Part shown: positions 35,091-47,900 of the stretch, piece by piece
How positions within the stretch are numbered: position 1 is the stretch's first letter
Layout: the number at the start of each line of letters is the position of its first letter
DNA from: Sipunculus nudus
Taxonomy: Eukaryota; Annelida; Sipuncula; Golfingiida; Sipunculidae
Length of the DNA: 64,000 nt
Direction: 5' to 3'
Assembly: GCA_026874595.1 (NCBI GenBank)
Contig: CM049317.1
Location: forward strand, 45,594,401 to 45,658,400
The notes under the pieces: generated by a model
The model's database searches: none
Seen by the model: only the letters and a program-made list of their open reading frames with translations
Told to the model about the DNA's origin: nothing
Position numbers and translations under genes: made by a program

Positions 35091-36603
35091 ACATGCTAAT
35101 CTCTCTATGTTCAATTACTTATATTGGTAATATTTTATACACATTTGTTATCTATAAAATAATGAAAAAATAACAAAAAAATATATACATATTTAAAATT
35201 ATTTAAATTTATTAAAAAAAATAAAAATAAAAATCATTGCCCAAGGTATAGAACCTTTGCAGGTTTATACCTTTCCACCCATCAGCTACTTTCCACACAC
35301 AAATACCATAAGATATACAAATTATACTACTCGTAGATGAGAAACTATTATTTATTTCATCTTGTTTTTCTTTCTTTTAATTCAAAGCTGTAGGAATGCA
35401 TCGGCAGATCATGATCGGATATTGGGTCGGTCCTTCTTAAGCTCGGAAAATGGCGCGCGACATCATACCCAGTATTGACCCCCTCCCCCCCCCCCCCCCC
35501 AGCCTAAATTCTGAAATTTCTGGATCCCACACTGGTTTGAATAAATCATTCTGAAATGTTCTGAATTTTTGATGTCCTAAATTGTGCTATATAATCATAA
35601 GACAAGATACGAAAAGTGCGACGCGAAAGAGACCGATTTGTGCTCCGACGGCAAGGGGTGATCACTAATGCTCTGATGACTTATGGTCAACTGAGCTAAA
35701 AAAAATGCATGTATTGTCCATGAGGAAGAAGCATGCGGAAGGTCCAATTGGGTTTGGTCAGGTTCACTGCAATGTTTTTACTTTACCAATTAATTCTGTT
35801 TTACTTTAACGGCTAGGGAAATCTGTTACATTATCGTTTGATTTCGCATTACATTATTGGTTAGTGATACCTTATCGGTCATATATTTATTACGTTATCA
35901 GGTGGGTTTACATTATCAGCTGTACCAGTCCCATAATTATTTTGGTAGTTCTACAGAAGGCCTTAGGCCACATCTGTTCTTCTTCTTCTGATACTTAACA
36001 CTAGTATGCAGATATTCCAGTGTCCAGAGGGTTATTTTACCCAGGATCATTTTATACCCACCAAGTCTCATTAATGTATTTTTGTTAATGTGGTTCTCCA
36101 ATAAGAAACAGAAATATTTAACTTATTTGCCGACCCCACATCAGTGAATACAAAACCACAAGTGTGCCCTGGGAGGACAAACACATTCTTCAATTGCCAT
36201 TCGATAAACAAATGAAGCATAGAACCGACCTTTAGAGAATAAGAATAAAAACTGCTTATTTTGATATCTGGGCCCTGTTTCTTGACTTTTAATAAGTACG
36301 AGCCAGGTGGACATTTTCCTGGATTGTTGTGCCTCCTTTCGAGTTTGACATTTGCAAACTTTACTTTTGGCATTTACAATTACTCTTTTATTAAAGATTT
36401 TTTGGTGGAGGTTACAGCCACCATTTTCAATATTTTAATATATTTTGAATAATTGTAGTAAGGTACTAATAATTATTAACAATCTTAACTTTCAACATCT
36501 TAACAATCAACTTGTTGATATACACTTTAATTACTACATAACACCCTTTCCTAAAATCGAATAAAACTTCCTTTGTTTTTTTTTTTTTTTCATCATTTGA
36601 AAG
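35091..36603. other. No gene seen
   Basis: AT-rich. Contains a poly-C run at 35484-35500. The minus-strand open frame at 36071-36373 has no exon signals I trust. Confidence 0.4.
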
Positions 36604-36639
36604 AAGATTATACGGTGGCTCGTATAGGACATGCACAAA

Positions 36640-37185
36640 AATATTTTTATCTCGTTCCCACGCGTTAGTATCTCGTGGCCACGAGATAATTATCTCGTTC
36701 CAACGCGTTAGTATCTCGTGGCCACGCGATAATTATCTCGTTCCAACGCGATAGTATCTCGTGGTAACGCGATAATTATCTCGTTGCCACGCGTTAGTAT
36801 CTCGTTCCCACGCGTAAGTATCTCGTGGCCACGCGATTATTATCTCGTTCCCACGCGTTAGTATCTCGTGGCCACGCGATAATTATCTCGTTCCCACGCG
36901 TTAGTATCTCGTGGCCACGCGATAATTATCTCGTTCCCACGCGTTAGTATCTCGTGGCCACGCGATAATTATCTCGTTCCCACGCGTTAGTATCTCGTGG
37001 CCACGCGATAATTATCTCATTCCCACGCGTTAGTATCTCGTGGCCACGCGATAATTATCTCGTTCCCACGCGTTAGTTTCTCGTGGCCACGCGATAATTA
37101 TCTCGTTCCCACGCGTTAGTATCTCGTGGCCACGCGATAATTATCTCGTTCCCACGCGATACTTATCGCGTGGGAACGAGATATA
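36640..37185 (+). repeat. 45-bp tandem array inside foldback element (left arm)
   Basis: About 11 copies of 'tatctcgttcccacgcgttag' + 'tatctcgtggccacgcgataatta'. Each copy is itself rich in short palindromes (tcgtggccacga; acgcgt). Confidence 0.9.
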
Positions 37186-37494
37186 TGTAGATAGAAAATA
37201 CAGTAAGACCTACATCTTAAATCCTTGAGGCATACTTCTATACACTGGATGAAGACTATGGTCAATTATTTGCATGAATTTAGAGCGGACTTAATGTGCT
37301 GAGACCTGAAATGATACATCGGGCACTCGTACAACACTCGTGGGCCATGTTTGTCTGGAGAATGTGTGAGCGGGGAAGGGGGGGGGGGGGAGCTAGTTAG
37401 GGTAAAATATTTGTCATAATAAATGTTCATAATATAAATTTCCATTGGCGGGGAAACCAAATTTTCATTGGGGTCAAATAGTATACCCAAATAG

Positions 37495-37522
37495 AATATA
37501 TATATATATATATATATATGTG

Positions 37523-37555
<33 letters not shown>

Positions 37556-37645
37556 ATGTATATATATAATATATATATTATATATATACTAGTATATATA
37601 TTATATATATTATATATACATATATATTATATATATATTAGTATT

Positions 37646-37720
<75 letters not shown>
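37495..37720. repeat. (AT)n/(GT)n compound microsatellite
   Basis: About 225 bp of AT interrupted by a (GT)n run at 37540-37554. Nested in the foldback-like element. Confidence 0.9.
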
Positions 37721-37721
<1 letters not shown>

Positions 37722-38035
37722 TAAGGGCCGTTGCCTGAAACAAATGGCCGGGGGGGGGGATTTGATGGGGTAATTCCCCGACGAGGGGGGGGGTTTGGAG
37801 GGGGTCTCACCCTCCCAAAGTTTTGAAAATTTTGAAAAACTGTATGGGTTCTACTGCATTCTGATGCATTTTATTGGTCAATGCTTATTAAGTAAAACAG
37901 TACCTCCTTGTAGGGAGAATATTTGTTATTTGTCTGGCAATGGATTCATTTTCACACAGAATATCAACTTTTTTCACCGCAAATCCCGGAGTCTGCGGCC
38001 CTGCATATATGGTACTCCAAGTACTGAGCAGAAGA

Positions 38036-38037
<2 letters not shown>

Positions 38038-38087
<50 letters not shown>
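38038..38087. repeat. (AT)n microsatellite
   Basis: 50 bp of AT, followed at 38155-38222 by C, A, G and C runs that form a long imperfect hairpin. Confidence 0.9.
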
Positions 38088-38090
<3 letters not shown>

Positions 38091-38767
38091 AGGGTGCAAA
38101 TACCCAATAATAATAGAGTGGATGTTTTTATACCCATCATTATGTTGGGGGTCATCCCCCCCCCAAAAAAAAAAAAAATTTTTGGGGGGGGGGGGGGGCT
38201 CGGCTCCCTCCCCCCCCCCCCCCACGGTTTCGCCGCCTATGAATCCATAACTGAATTTATATTGAAATATGCGAAGGGGAAGAATCGGCAAATTACTCGT
38301 AAAAAGGTCTCCTTAACCCCTCCCCCAGTCATAATGAAGTGGCATGGCTGAGACCTTTTGTTGTAAGCTTCTCCCATGAGACATAACACAAACCGACATG
38401 TTGTTTACCCTGTCCGGTATACCCGAAATTAAATACCCCCAACCCTAGTCCTAAAAAATAAGATTTTCTGGGAAGGTAAAATACAAACAAGTATTTCAGT
38501 TTAATTCATGTTTGGTACACAAGGGTTTATATCACCCTTACCCTAAAACAAACAAACTCAATAAAGTTTTCCATGAACAAATAAAAATGGGCTAGTTGAA
38601 CCAACGCAATGAAATGGGGAACAAACTGCTGAAATTTACCTCAAAGCATTCGGCGCAAACACACATAGAACGAAATACATGCAAACAATTTAAGCTGCAT
38701 CGACGCTCGATATAAAACAGACCACAGACATTCTTGTCAAAATGAGGGCTTAAGCTATAGCATGGCA

Positions 38768-38925
38768 TACTTACGCGTGGCCACGCGATACTAACGCGTG
38801 GGAACGAGATAATTATCGCGTGGGAACGAGATAATTATCGCGTGGGAACGAGATACTATCTCGTGGGAACCAGATAATTATCCCGTGGCCACGCGATACT
38901 ATCGCGTGGGAACGAGATAAAAAAT
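38768..38925 (-). repeat. Foldback element right-arm array
   Basis: Six to seven units of 'tatcgcgtgggaacgagataat', the inverted counterpart of the left arm array. Confidence 0.85.
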
Positions 38926-39141
38926 AATTTTGTGCATGTCCTATACGAGCCACCGTGAGATTATGATTGACAACATTTAGTCAGATATAATATCTCTTGC
39001 CCATAAGGCAATTCATTGTCAACAGAAATGAGTCCTAAGGTCACTGTGTCATCTGCATATTTAATCATCTTACTTATCTAATCTTATACAAGCATCGTTG
39101 TGTTGACCTGACATCGAGCGTATATCTTATTTGAGCGTAGT

Positions 39142-39375
39142 GGTGTTAAAAACACAGAGAACGAGACACAGTAAACTGGTTCCCACGTCCATCTCGATCG
39201 CAAAGGGAACGCAATATTATCGCGAGGGAACGAGATATTATCGCGAGGGAACGCGAAAAGATCGCAATGGAACGCGAAAAAGATCGCAATGGAACGCGAA
39301 AAAGATTGCGAGGGAACGCGAAAAAGATCGCGAGAGAACGCGATATTATCGCGAGGGAACGCGATATTTACCACG
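39142..39375. repeat. ~22-bp tandem array (gcgagggaacgcga)n
   Basis: About eight units alternating 'gatattatc' and 'aaaaagatc' spacers. Distant relative of the foldback array units. Preceded by sequence shared with the LTR-like remnant at about 35060. Confidence 0.75.
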
Positions 39376-39394
39376 AAAAAAAATATCACGTATG

Positions 39395-39965
39395 TCACTT
39401 TAGGGGCTCCATAGACTTCTGAGCGCTGTAGAGTTATATAAATGGCAGCGACACCCACGTTTGCGATACCAGGGATTCCATTAAAACCATTGGCATACTT
39501 GCTACAGATTCGATTTGGCCACCGGCCTCCATATTAAATTTCAACATGGCCGCCAATCCTCTTATAATTTGTCTTATATGGACTTCTGACAACCATAGAG
39601 TAATACAAGTGGTAGCAACATCCATGTTTGCAATAGCGGTGATTCCATTAAAGCAATTGCCATAATTCCTTCGAATTGGGTTAGGCCGCCATATTGATTT
39701 CAAAATGGCCGCCATTTTTTAGCAAACTTTTGTTTATATATTTTCTTATGAGCACCGTAGACGAATATACAAATGGTAACAACATCCATGTTTGTAATAC
39801 CAAAATATAAATATAAGTAGCAATTCCTTTAATTGTTACAGGTATGGCTTAGTCGCCATATTGAATTTCAAAATGGCCGCCATATTTTATCCGCCTTTTT
39901 CGCAAGTCCACATAAAAGGCAAAATATAAATGGAAGCCTTTATAAAATTCAAAATGGCGGCTGAA
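39395..39965. repeat. ~165-190-bp tandem repeat, three units
   Basis: Units share 'gacttctga', 'agcaacatccatgtttgcaat', 'gattccattaaa' and 'ttcaaaatggccgccat'. Minus-strand open frames here are repeat translations. Confidence 0.7.
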
Positions 39966-40335
39966 GACCTGCTAAAAAAATGGCACCTGATATTTTTTTT
40001 TAAATATGCACCCCGAAATTGACATAGTAAGCCAATAAAACCCATTTTGGCACGACAATCTTGCTAGATAAAAATATCTGACATTGCATACTGTACTATC
40101 ATGACTGAAGCTCATTACATTTGTATTATGATATATTATACCAGAAACTTTTTGCGTATGACCCATATTATTTGTGTCAGACGTAAATTCATTTGGTGCA
40201 ATAGGAACATTCATGCCCGGGTGAGGCTATATATATGAGGCACATTTTGAAAAGTGTCGCAGTCTGTCCCTTGATGACTTTTGTTACATTTGTCACACAT
40301 TTGACTCTAGCAAATGGTAGAGTATGTTACTAATG

Positions 40336-41091
40336 ATGTCTCCCCCATCCAAGGGGGACTAATGATGTCTCCCCAATCCAGGGTAGACATGTTGTTTTCA
40401 GTGCTACGTCTATCGTCGTCGTCAGTCGTCGTCGTCGTCTGTAGGATATCTTGTGAACGCGATAACTTTTGAACGGCTGCATATTTTCCTCGAAAATTTG
40501 AGAACACTTATTTTCCTACCAAAATCTCAGAAGAGTTGAAAACCCGGTGACCTAGACTTTTATTTTCAAGGTCAAATTTGCCGAAATAGAAAATATACAT
40601 TACGATAACTTTTGAAGTATTTCACATTTTATCCTCAAATTTGGTACACAAATTATTCCTGGCAAGTTCTTGGACGTGTTTCAAACAGATGACCTTGATC
40701 AGGAAGTTCAAGGTCAAATGAGCCGAATTATAGTTATTGTCTTGTGAACACAATTGCTTATGAAGCATTGCTCATTTTTCCCTCACATTCGACACACAAG
40801 TTAGTATAAGTAGTCGGAATATTTTGGGTACTAGTTACCTTGACCATTACCTCCAAGGTAATATTCGCGCAATTCTAGAATTATTGTGACCCCCATTACT
40901 TTGGAAGTACTGAAGATATTTTCTTCATATTTGACACATCAGCTCATTTTTGCAAAATCGCGGAGGAGGTCGAAAACGAGTGACCTTCACCTTGATCTTC
41001 AAGGTCAAATCTGCTGAAATCTAGAATCATTGTTTTGACATAGTGCATATATCCCCTATGTTTTCGGATGGCCCATACTAGGGGGAGACAT
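40336..41091. mobile_element. Short-TIR element carrying ~150-bp tandem repeats
   Basis: Starts ATGTCTCCCCC (40336) and ends with its exact inverse GGGGGAGACAT (41081-41091). A (CGT)n tract and about four units with 'gataacttttgaa', 'ttgacacaca.gtta' and 'ttcaaggtcaaat' lie inside. No coding capacity. The same units occur at about 29950-30380 without visible ends. Confidence 0.65.
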
Positions 41092-42575
41092 ATACCTGGT
41101 TTTGCGCTGCAAAATCAAAGACGTTCTAGTTATTCATGTTCCGTGTATATTCGTCAATGTGGATCTTCATATGTACATTGTTAGGCTGTTAATGGGGCCA
41201 AATCACCTATTTCTCTTTTATAAACTAAAGATAATCCCTTGGAGCTTTTATGGAAATAGGCCAGAAAATTCTGGTATCATCGCACACAGGCTGCTTGTTT
41301 TGTTCTATTTATATCAACGTGTTTATAATATTTGGAGGCTCACAAATATAATCAAAACAAATTCAATAATGGCTTCTGGCGGCAAGTCAGAAAAGCAAGA
41401 GCTTTGCAAATGGCATTTTGCAACAAGTAACCTTTCTAACTCCTCATATATGCAACCTACGGCCTAAGGTAACATTTTTTCCCGTTTGTCAACACTGCTG
41501 TGTTTACAAACATGCTGGTGATAAAAAAATCCATACAACCTCCAAAAAGACATTATAACAACTGTTCACAACAACAAATATCCTAAGATCGTTAATATAT
41601 ACACAGAGGAAGCCAGAAATCACATAAGTCTTCTTCAATAGGTGGGTGAATTGGCAGCTTAAAATTAACTACCCCGCTTGTCAGAATAGGTTCATCTCCC
41701 ACAGCAGGAGGAATTTGCTGATGCATCGCATTTGCTCTTGTGAGAACATTCACTTCGTGTGTATGCAAGGCATGTAACTGAGAAGTACCATAGCAGGGAC
41801 GAAACAACTAACACTGTATACTTTTAAAGGATTGGCCGGATGTGCATCCTATATATGTTACGATAGTTAATTGATAACAAATGGTTTTACCGCGGTTATA
41901 ACACATCTTCCAGCATTCTGATACTGCATTTCCAGTGTATGGACATATAATGTAGCAGAGGATATGATGGTCATGCAGGCTTTCATATTTTCCCTTAACA
42001 ATTTCACGTTTTCAGAAATGATATGGCATGTTTATTCGTGTCAAATGTTCTCAGATATAAAATTCAAATGCCCTGCCATGATTAAATTTTATCCAAGTCA
42101 CATACCTCGACCTAATATTGGCCTGTTCTATGTTCAATGTATTACCTTTTTTTATTGCTCTTATCAATCCGACAAAGCACTTATGCAACCTATATGGATG
42201 CCACGGATACCTCTACAGACAAAATTAAACAGAATTACAAAAACAGATAATAAAAAATAATAAAAGCTGGTTATGAAGTTTTAAAAAACCTCTGTTACTA
42301 TTACTTTATTCAAAAGGAACTGCACTGGGAAATTACACTCCGCTTTTTTTTGTGCATGCAGAGGTTCTTTTATAATATCCAGTAACACAGGTGTGCAATA
42401 ATCGGGCTATCGTGGATAGCATTCCACATGGCCCGCAGGTTAAGGATATCAGGAAATATGACTTGTGATCCACGAGTTTAAAAAATCGATCAAAAACAGA
42501 ATTCATGGTCAAATCAACCTTTCACTACGACTATATGATAAAGGTCATTTTTTTTGTATTTTCCTTGACTAACTG
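41092..42575. other. No gene seen
   Basis: Several open frames of 70-120 codons exist on both strands (for example 41102-41467), but none has domain character or convincing splice sites. Confidence 0.4.
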
Positions 42576-42810
42576 TTATAAACTATTTTTTTCTACATGG
42601 AGTGTACAACTAGTTATAATAACTAATACAAGGCACTCTACATGGCTCGGATGTTGGCGTTTGGTATTTTGTAAGGGTGGAGGAAACCGGAGAACCCGGA
42701 GAAAACCACGGGGCTTGGACGGGACACTATAACCAACTCTCATAGCCACGCTGAAAATCGGTTGCCAGAGGAGAAAGCCGAGCGTTTGACCACTCAGCTG
42801 TCCAGGCCCC
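42576..42810 (-). repeat. tRNA-derived SINE, independent copy
   Basis: Same family as 26796-26986: head ending at GGGGCC (42810), diverged B box, core TTTTCTCCGGGTTCTCCGGT and tail with 'gtacaactagttat'. It lies outside the segmental duplication. Confidence 0.75.
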
Positions 42811-43422
42811 AAGTTAACTATCATTGCGTTCATTTTTTATCAAAAATGTGGTTGGTTATAACCTGTAGTAACATTTTCATTTTAAAACCTCCATGATTAA
42901 TTATCAACAAAAACAACATATCAGTTAAATTATATTAAATAAGCTTCCCGAATACCATTAGAATATTACACGGGCACAAGAGGTGTGACCACGTTTGATG
43001 TTGTCATTAACCTTTTTTTGTTAAATTCAGGTTAAATACATAATTATAAGATATCTATCAATATAATAGCTAGATGACAGAGACTGCTTTGCTTTCTTCC
43101 TGATTTTCCAATTTAATCGTACACTAATCATGAAACAACTGTTATCACAATGACAAGACAACCGTCATGTGAACAAGGAACACAAAACTGTCTTACTGCT
43201 CTCTCATAGTGACTGCTGACACTTGTAATGCCAACCAGCATGTACTCATACAGATTTATAGATAGACAGATATTGCCCAAAATACACCGACATGGTTGCA
43301 TATCTAGGAATATATCATCTTGTCCTTACCTCGGTTCTCTTAAAACATTCTAGCCCAGACTCCGTTATTCCGCCCACTATCTTTTGCCGACATGATGAAT
43401 ATTAAAGCAACACGATTGATTT

Positions 43423-43491
<69 letters not shown>

Positions 43492-44064
43492 ATCACAGAA
43501 GAAAAACAACACTGTAAATTCACTTCAGTCTGTTTCACGGAATGCGACCCGATCATCAGGTGAATGTTGTTAGAATAAAGCTAACGGCGTGGTTTGAAAA
43601 GCCGAGATTTTACGAAATTACGAGATTAAGCTTCGTGCGTATCGGGGTGAGCATGTAAATGACTGACACTGATCCTTTTGTCCTCGGGGCACAATAGGAT
43701 TGGTTGGGGTACACGTGCAATACTGGAATATAACAGCGCAAAGAGGTTTGTTGTTGTTTTAATGTTTATATATTTAATAAAATTATATTTTACCAGGATG
43801 CCCATTTAGCATTGTATGCCGATTTGCTGGGTACAGTGGACATTTCAGTAGTATATATACACATATGATATGAAATACACATATACTATGAAAATACACA
43901 ATATAAATGGCAAATAAACAATATATAGGCAAATATACTATACTCATACCAAGTGGACTCAACTCGACAAACTCACCATGGGTAGTGGCAACGCTCTGGG
44001 GCTCTGGCCCTGTCTGGCCTAGCACTTAAGACAATAGAGCACTTTACAATTATAGGGTAACTCT

Positions 44065-44157
<93 letters not shown>

Positions 44158-44999
44158 TATATAACCCCCAAACGTTCCAACACTGTGGGATCTTTCGGCC
44201 AGCAGTTATAAACATCAAATATAAATGAGTTATTTATAAATATTTAAATGCAAATGATAAGTAAGTACAGGAAGACATATAAAGCATAACATCACCTCGC
44301 TGTTTAGATGAGATTAATAACCTGAAGTACCTATACCTTATACCTTGATGGCAAATATAGAACATGTTTATCTATAAAAGGAAAACCAATGGACGTGTGT
44401 GGTCCAACCATTACGTGTAGTGCGATTTCTTGTTGCTAGAACGTATGCAAATACAACACAGTACCGAGTATGGTTGCAGCAAGGGATTTTTAATGACAAG
44501 GCTTAAACGTTCTCTATAATAATTTTACGTTTTCAAAGTGATATGTTTAGGTAATGCTGTAACCCGCATGGATTTCCCTGCGCTCTGGTGTTCCCAGCAG
44601 ATTTTAAATTACTTTGTGTGGCCCTGTCATTAGAGAACTTGAACGTTATCATATAACTCAAGTGACCGATTCATACTGACCTGCAAGGAACACGTATTCG
44701 GGTCAGGCCTATGTGTCCTGTCACTATGTTCCCCAGGTTTTGTTTGCTCTTTTCAATCCGTTGTAACTCTTAAAACACGAAAAATATGAAGGTGCATAAT
44801 ACATCCGTCGTATGTCTTGTGACTTCTGAACTTTTTCATGAAATTTGCATGAATTCTGAGATTTTTTATATTGCAACTGCGAGAGTCTAGCCAGATGGGA
44901 GGGGTTATTTTCGCTGGTTACCTCCTTTGGGTATCCGAGAGTCAAGCCCTCTGTGGTATACATCTAATTCAAAGTAAGCAAATTCGTTCATATATTTGT
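42811..44999. other. No gene seen; microsatellites
   Basis: (AT)n at 43425-43492 and a (CT)n(AT)n compound tract at 44069-44155. No exon was recognised. Confidence 0.5.
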
Positions 45000-47900
45000 A
45001 TCCGCCAAAATAGAGTTTTTCGGATATTAGGTTTTCAGTTGCACGCAGACGCTGCCGCCGCCGCCGCCGCATAGGTTTCCAGAGAACTCCTCCGTAACCA
45101 TTGGGCAGAATTTTTAAAATTCGGAATTATGATCGGGTCACATATGAACTGCTGCACCCTCATTTTTAGTTGACTTCTGACGTTTCCTGTCTGCCCAGTG
45201 TCCATTTGTGCGTTTGTTTCCCCACATAAAACCACATATCTCGGGAACCGTTTTACCAATCAGGAAGAAAAATTGCACAAATGAAGCCCTTGGATAGCTT
45301 TATAACAAACATGAGAGATGGTGGCGCAACCCTTTTTGCACAGTGCCCATCTGTCCATCTGCCTTGGGATAAAATAAATCATATCTCTGCAGTGAATGGA
45401 CATATCCATCTGAAATTTTGCATGTGTATTCATCCTGGATAGCTCTTCTTGATTTTATGACAGGTGGCGCCACTTTCATTCACATTCAGGCTGCAAACAT
45501 CCAGGCTTATATCTCAGGACTGGTTTGACGTATACTAGTGAAATATTGCTTGTTAATAGATGTCACTGAGCTTTTTATCATACGCAAAACTTGTGGCTCT
45601 ACCTGCAACAATTTTTGCACAGCGTCCGTCTGTTTGTCTGCCGTTGAGTAAAATCACGCATATCTCGACAGTGATTGGATTTATCTGCCTAAAATTTGCA
45701 TGTATGTAGATCTTGGATAGCTTTCTCGATTTTGTGGCAGGTGGCGCCACCTACATTCACATTTAGGCTGCAAACATCCAGGCTTGTATCTCAGGATTGT
45801 TTCGACGAATTCTCCTGGAATTTTTGCATGTGTATAGATCTTCCATGGTTCTTTACCATACGGAAAGCCGGTGGCGCCACCTGCAACAATATTTGCACAG
45901 CGTCCGTCTGTTTGTCTGCCGTTGTACAAAATTACTCATATCTCGGTAGAGGTTTGACTTTACGGCCAAAAAGTTTGCTTGTATAAACATCTTGGATAGC
46001 TTTCACGATTTTATGACAGGTGGCGCCACCTTCATTCACATTCAGGCTGCAAACATCCAGGCTTATAGCTCAGGACTGGTTTGACGCATCCTCGTGAAAT
46101 TTTCTTTGTGTATAGATGTCACTGACCTTTTTCTGATTCGCAAAACTGGTTGCTCTACCTGCAACCATTTTTGCACAGTGTCCGTTTGTTTGTCTGCCGT
46201 GGTACAAAATTACTCATATCTCGGCAGTGGTTTGACTAAACTGCCTAAACTTTTGCATGTATATATATCTCGGATAGCTTTTTCGAGTTTGTGGCAGGTT
46301 GCGCTACTTACATTTACGTTTAGACTGCAAACATCCAGGCTTGTATCTCAAGATTGTTTATACGTATCCTCCTGAAATTTTGCATTTGTATAGGACATAC
46401 ATGGTTCTTTATCATACGCAACCTGGTAGCGACAGCTGCAACCATTTTTGCACAGTGTCCGTTTGTTTTTCTGTCGTGGTACAAAATTCTTCATATCTCG
46501 GCAGTGGTTTGACTTATCTGCCTAAAATTTTGCATGTATTTACATCTCGGAGTGCATTCTCAAATTTCTTGGCAGGTGGCGCCACCTTATTTCACGTTCA
46601 GGCTGCAAACATCCGGGCTTGTATCTCAGGACTGGTTTGACGTATCCCCCTGAAATTTTGCCTGTGTAGAGATCTCACATAGCTCTTTGTCATAAGCAAA
46701 ACTGGTGGCGACAGCTGCAACCATTTTTGCACAGCGTCCGTCTTTTTGTCGTCCGTTGGAATAAATTACTCATATCTCGGCAGTGGTTTGACTTTACGGC
46801 GAAAAAGTTTGCTTGTATATACATCTTGGATAGCTTTATCGATTTTATGACAGGTAGCGCCCTTTCATTTATATTCAGGCTGCAAACATCCAGGCTTATA
46901 TCTCAGGACAGGTTTGACGTATCCCCCTGATATTTTGCCTGTGTAGAGATCTCACATAGCTCTTTATCATACGCAAAACTGGTGGCGACAGCTGCAACCA
47001 TTTTTTCACAGCGTCCGTCTTTTTGTCGTCCGTTGGATAAATCACTCATATCTCGGCAGTGGTTTGACTTTACGGCGAAAATGTTTGTTAGTATATACAT
47101 CTTGGATAGCTTTCTCGATTTTATGACAGGTGGCGCCACTTTCATTCTCATTCAGGCTGCAAACATCCAGGCTTATATCTCAGGACTGGTTTGACGTATC
47201 ATCGTGAAATTTTGCTTGTGTATAGATGTCACTGACCTTTATTCATTCGCAAACTGGTGGCTATACCTGCAACCATTTTTGCACAGTGTCCGTTTGTTTG
47301 TCTGCCATGGTACAAAATTACTCATATCACGGTAGTGGTTCGGATTATCTGCCTAAAATTTTGCATGTATATACATCTCGGATAGCTTTCTCGATTTTTT
47401 TGTGAAAGGTGGCGCCACTTACATTCACGTTTAGGCTGCAAACATCCAGGCTTGTATCTCAGGATTGTTTCGACGTATCCTCAGGGAAATTTTGCATGTG
47501 TATAGATCATACATGGTTCTTTATCATACGCAACCTGGTAGCGACAGCTGCAACCATTTTTGCACATTGTCCGTTTGTTTTTCTGTCGTGGTACAAAATT
47601 ACTCATATCTCGGCAGTGGTTTGACTTATCTGCCTAAAATTTTGCATGTATTTACATCTCGGATAGCTTTCTCGATTTGTTGTTAGGTGGCGCCACTTTC
47701 ATTTACGTTTAGGCTGCAAACATCCGGGCTTGTATCTCAGGAATGGTTTGACGTATCCTCGTGAAATTTTGCTTGTTTATAGATACAACTGAGCTTTTTA
47801 TCATACGCAAAACTGGTGGCTCTACCTGCAACCATTTTTGCACAGTATCCGTTTGTTTGTCTGCCGAGGGTACAATATCACTTATATCTCGGCAGTGGTT

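Larger units (their letters stand above)
36612..38956. mobile_element. Foldback-like element, 2.3 kb, 8-bp target duplication
   Basis: Ends are inverted copies of ACGGTGGCTCGTATAGGACA followed by TGCACAAAA. They are flanked by AAGATTAT (36604-36611) and GAGATTAT (38957-38964), 7 of 8 identical. Inside each end is a tandem array of the same 'atctcgttcccacgcg' units, in opposite orientation. The centre (37190-38765) holds AT microsatellites and poly-G. Subrepeat-built inverted ends resemble Foldback-type elements; the 8-bp duplication suggests hAT-like mobilisation. No transposase is present. Confidence 0.75.

Noticed and set aside
36071-36373. 100-codon minus-strand frame
   Set aside because: No recognisable domain or exon context; composition is unremarkable for the AT-rich background.
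36640-37185. Regular array resembling a CRISPR
   Set aside because: No unique spacers, adjoining units are identical throughout, and the setting is eukaryotic with inverted ends and a target duplication.
39131-39403. Charged plus-strand frame rich in Arg and Glu
   Set aside because: Translation of the ~22-bp 'gcgagggaacgcga' tandem array.
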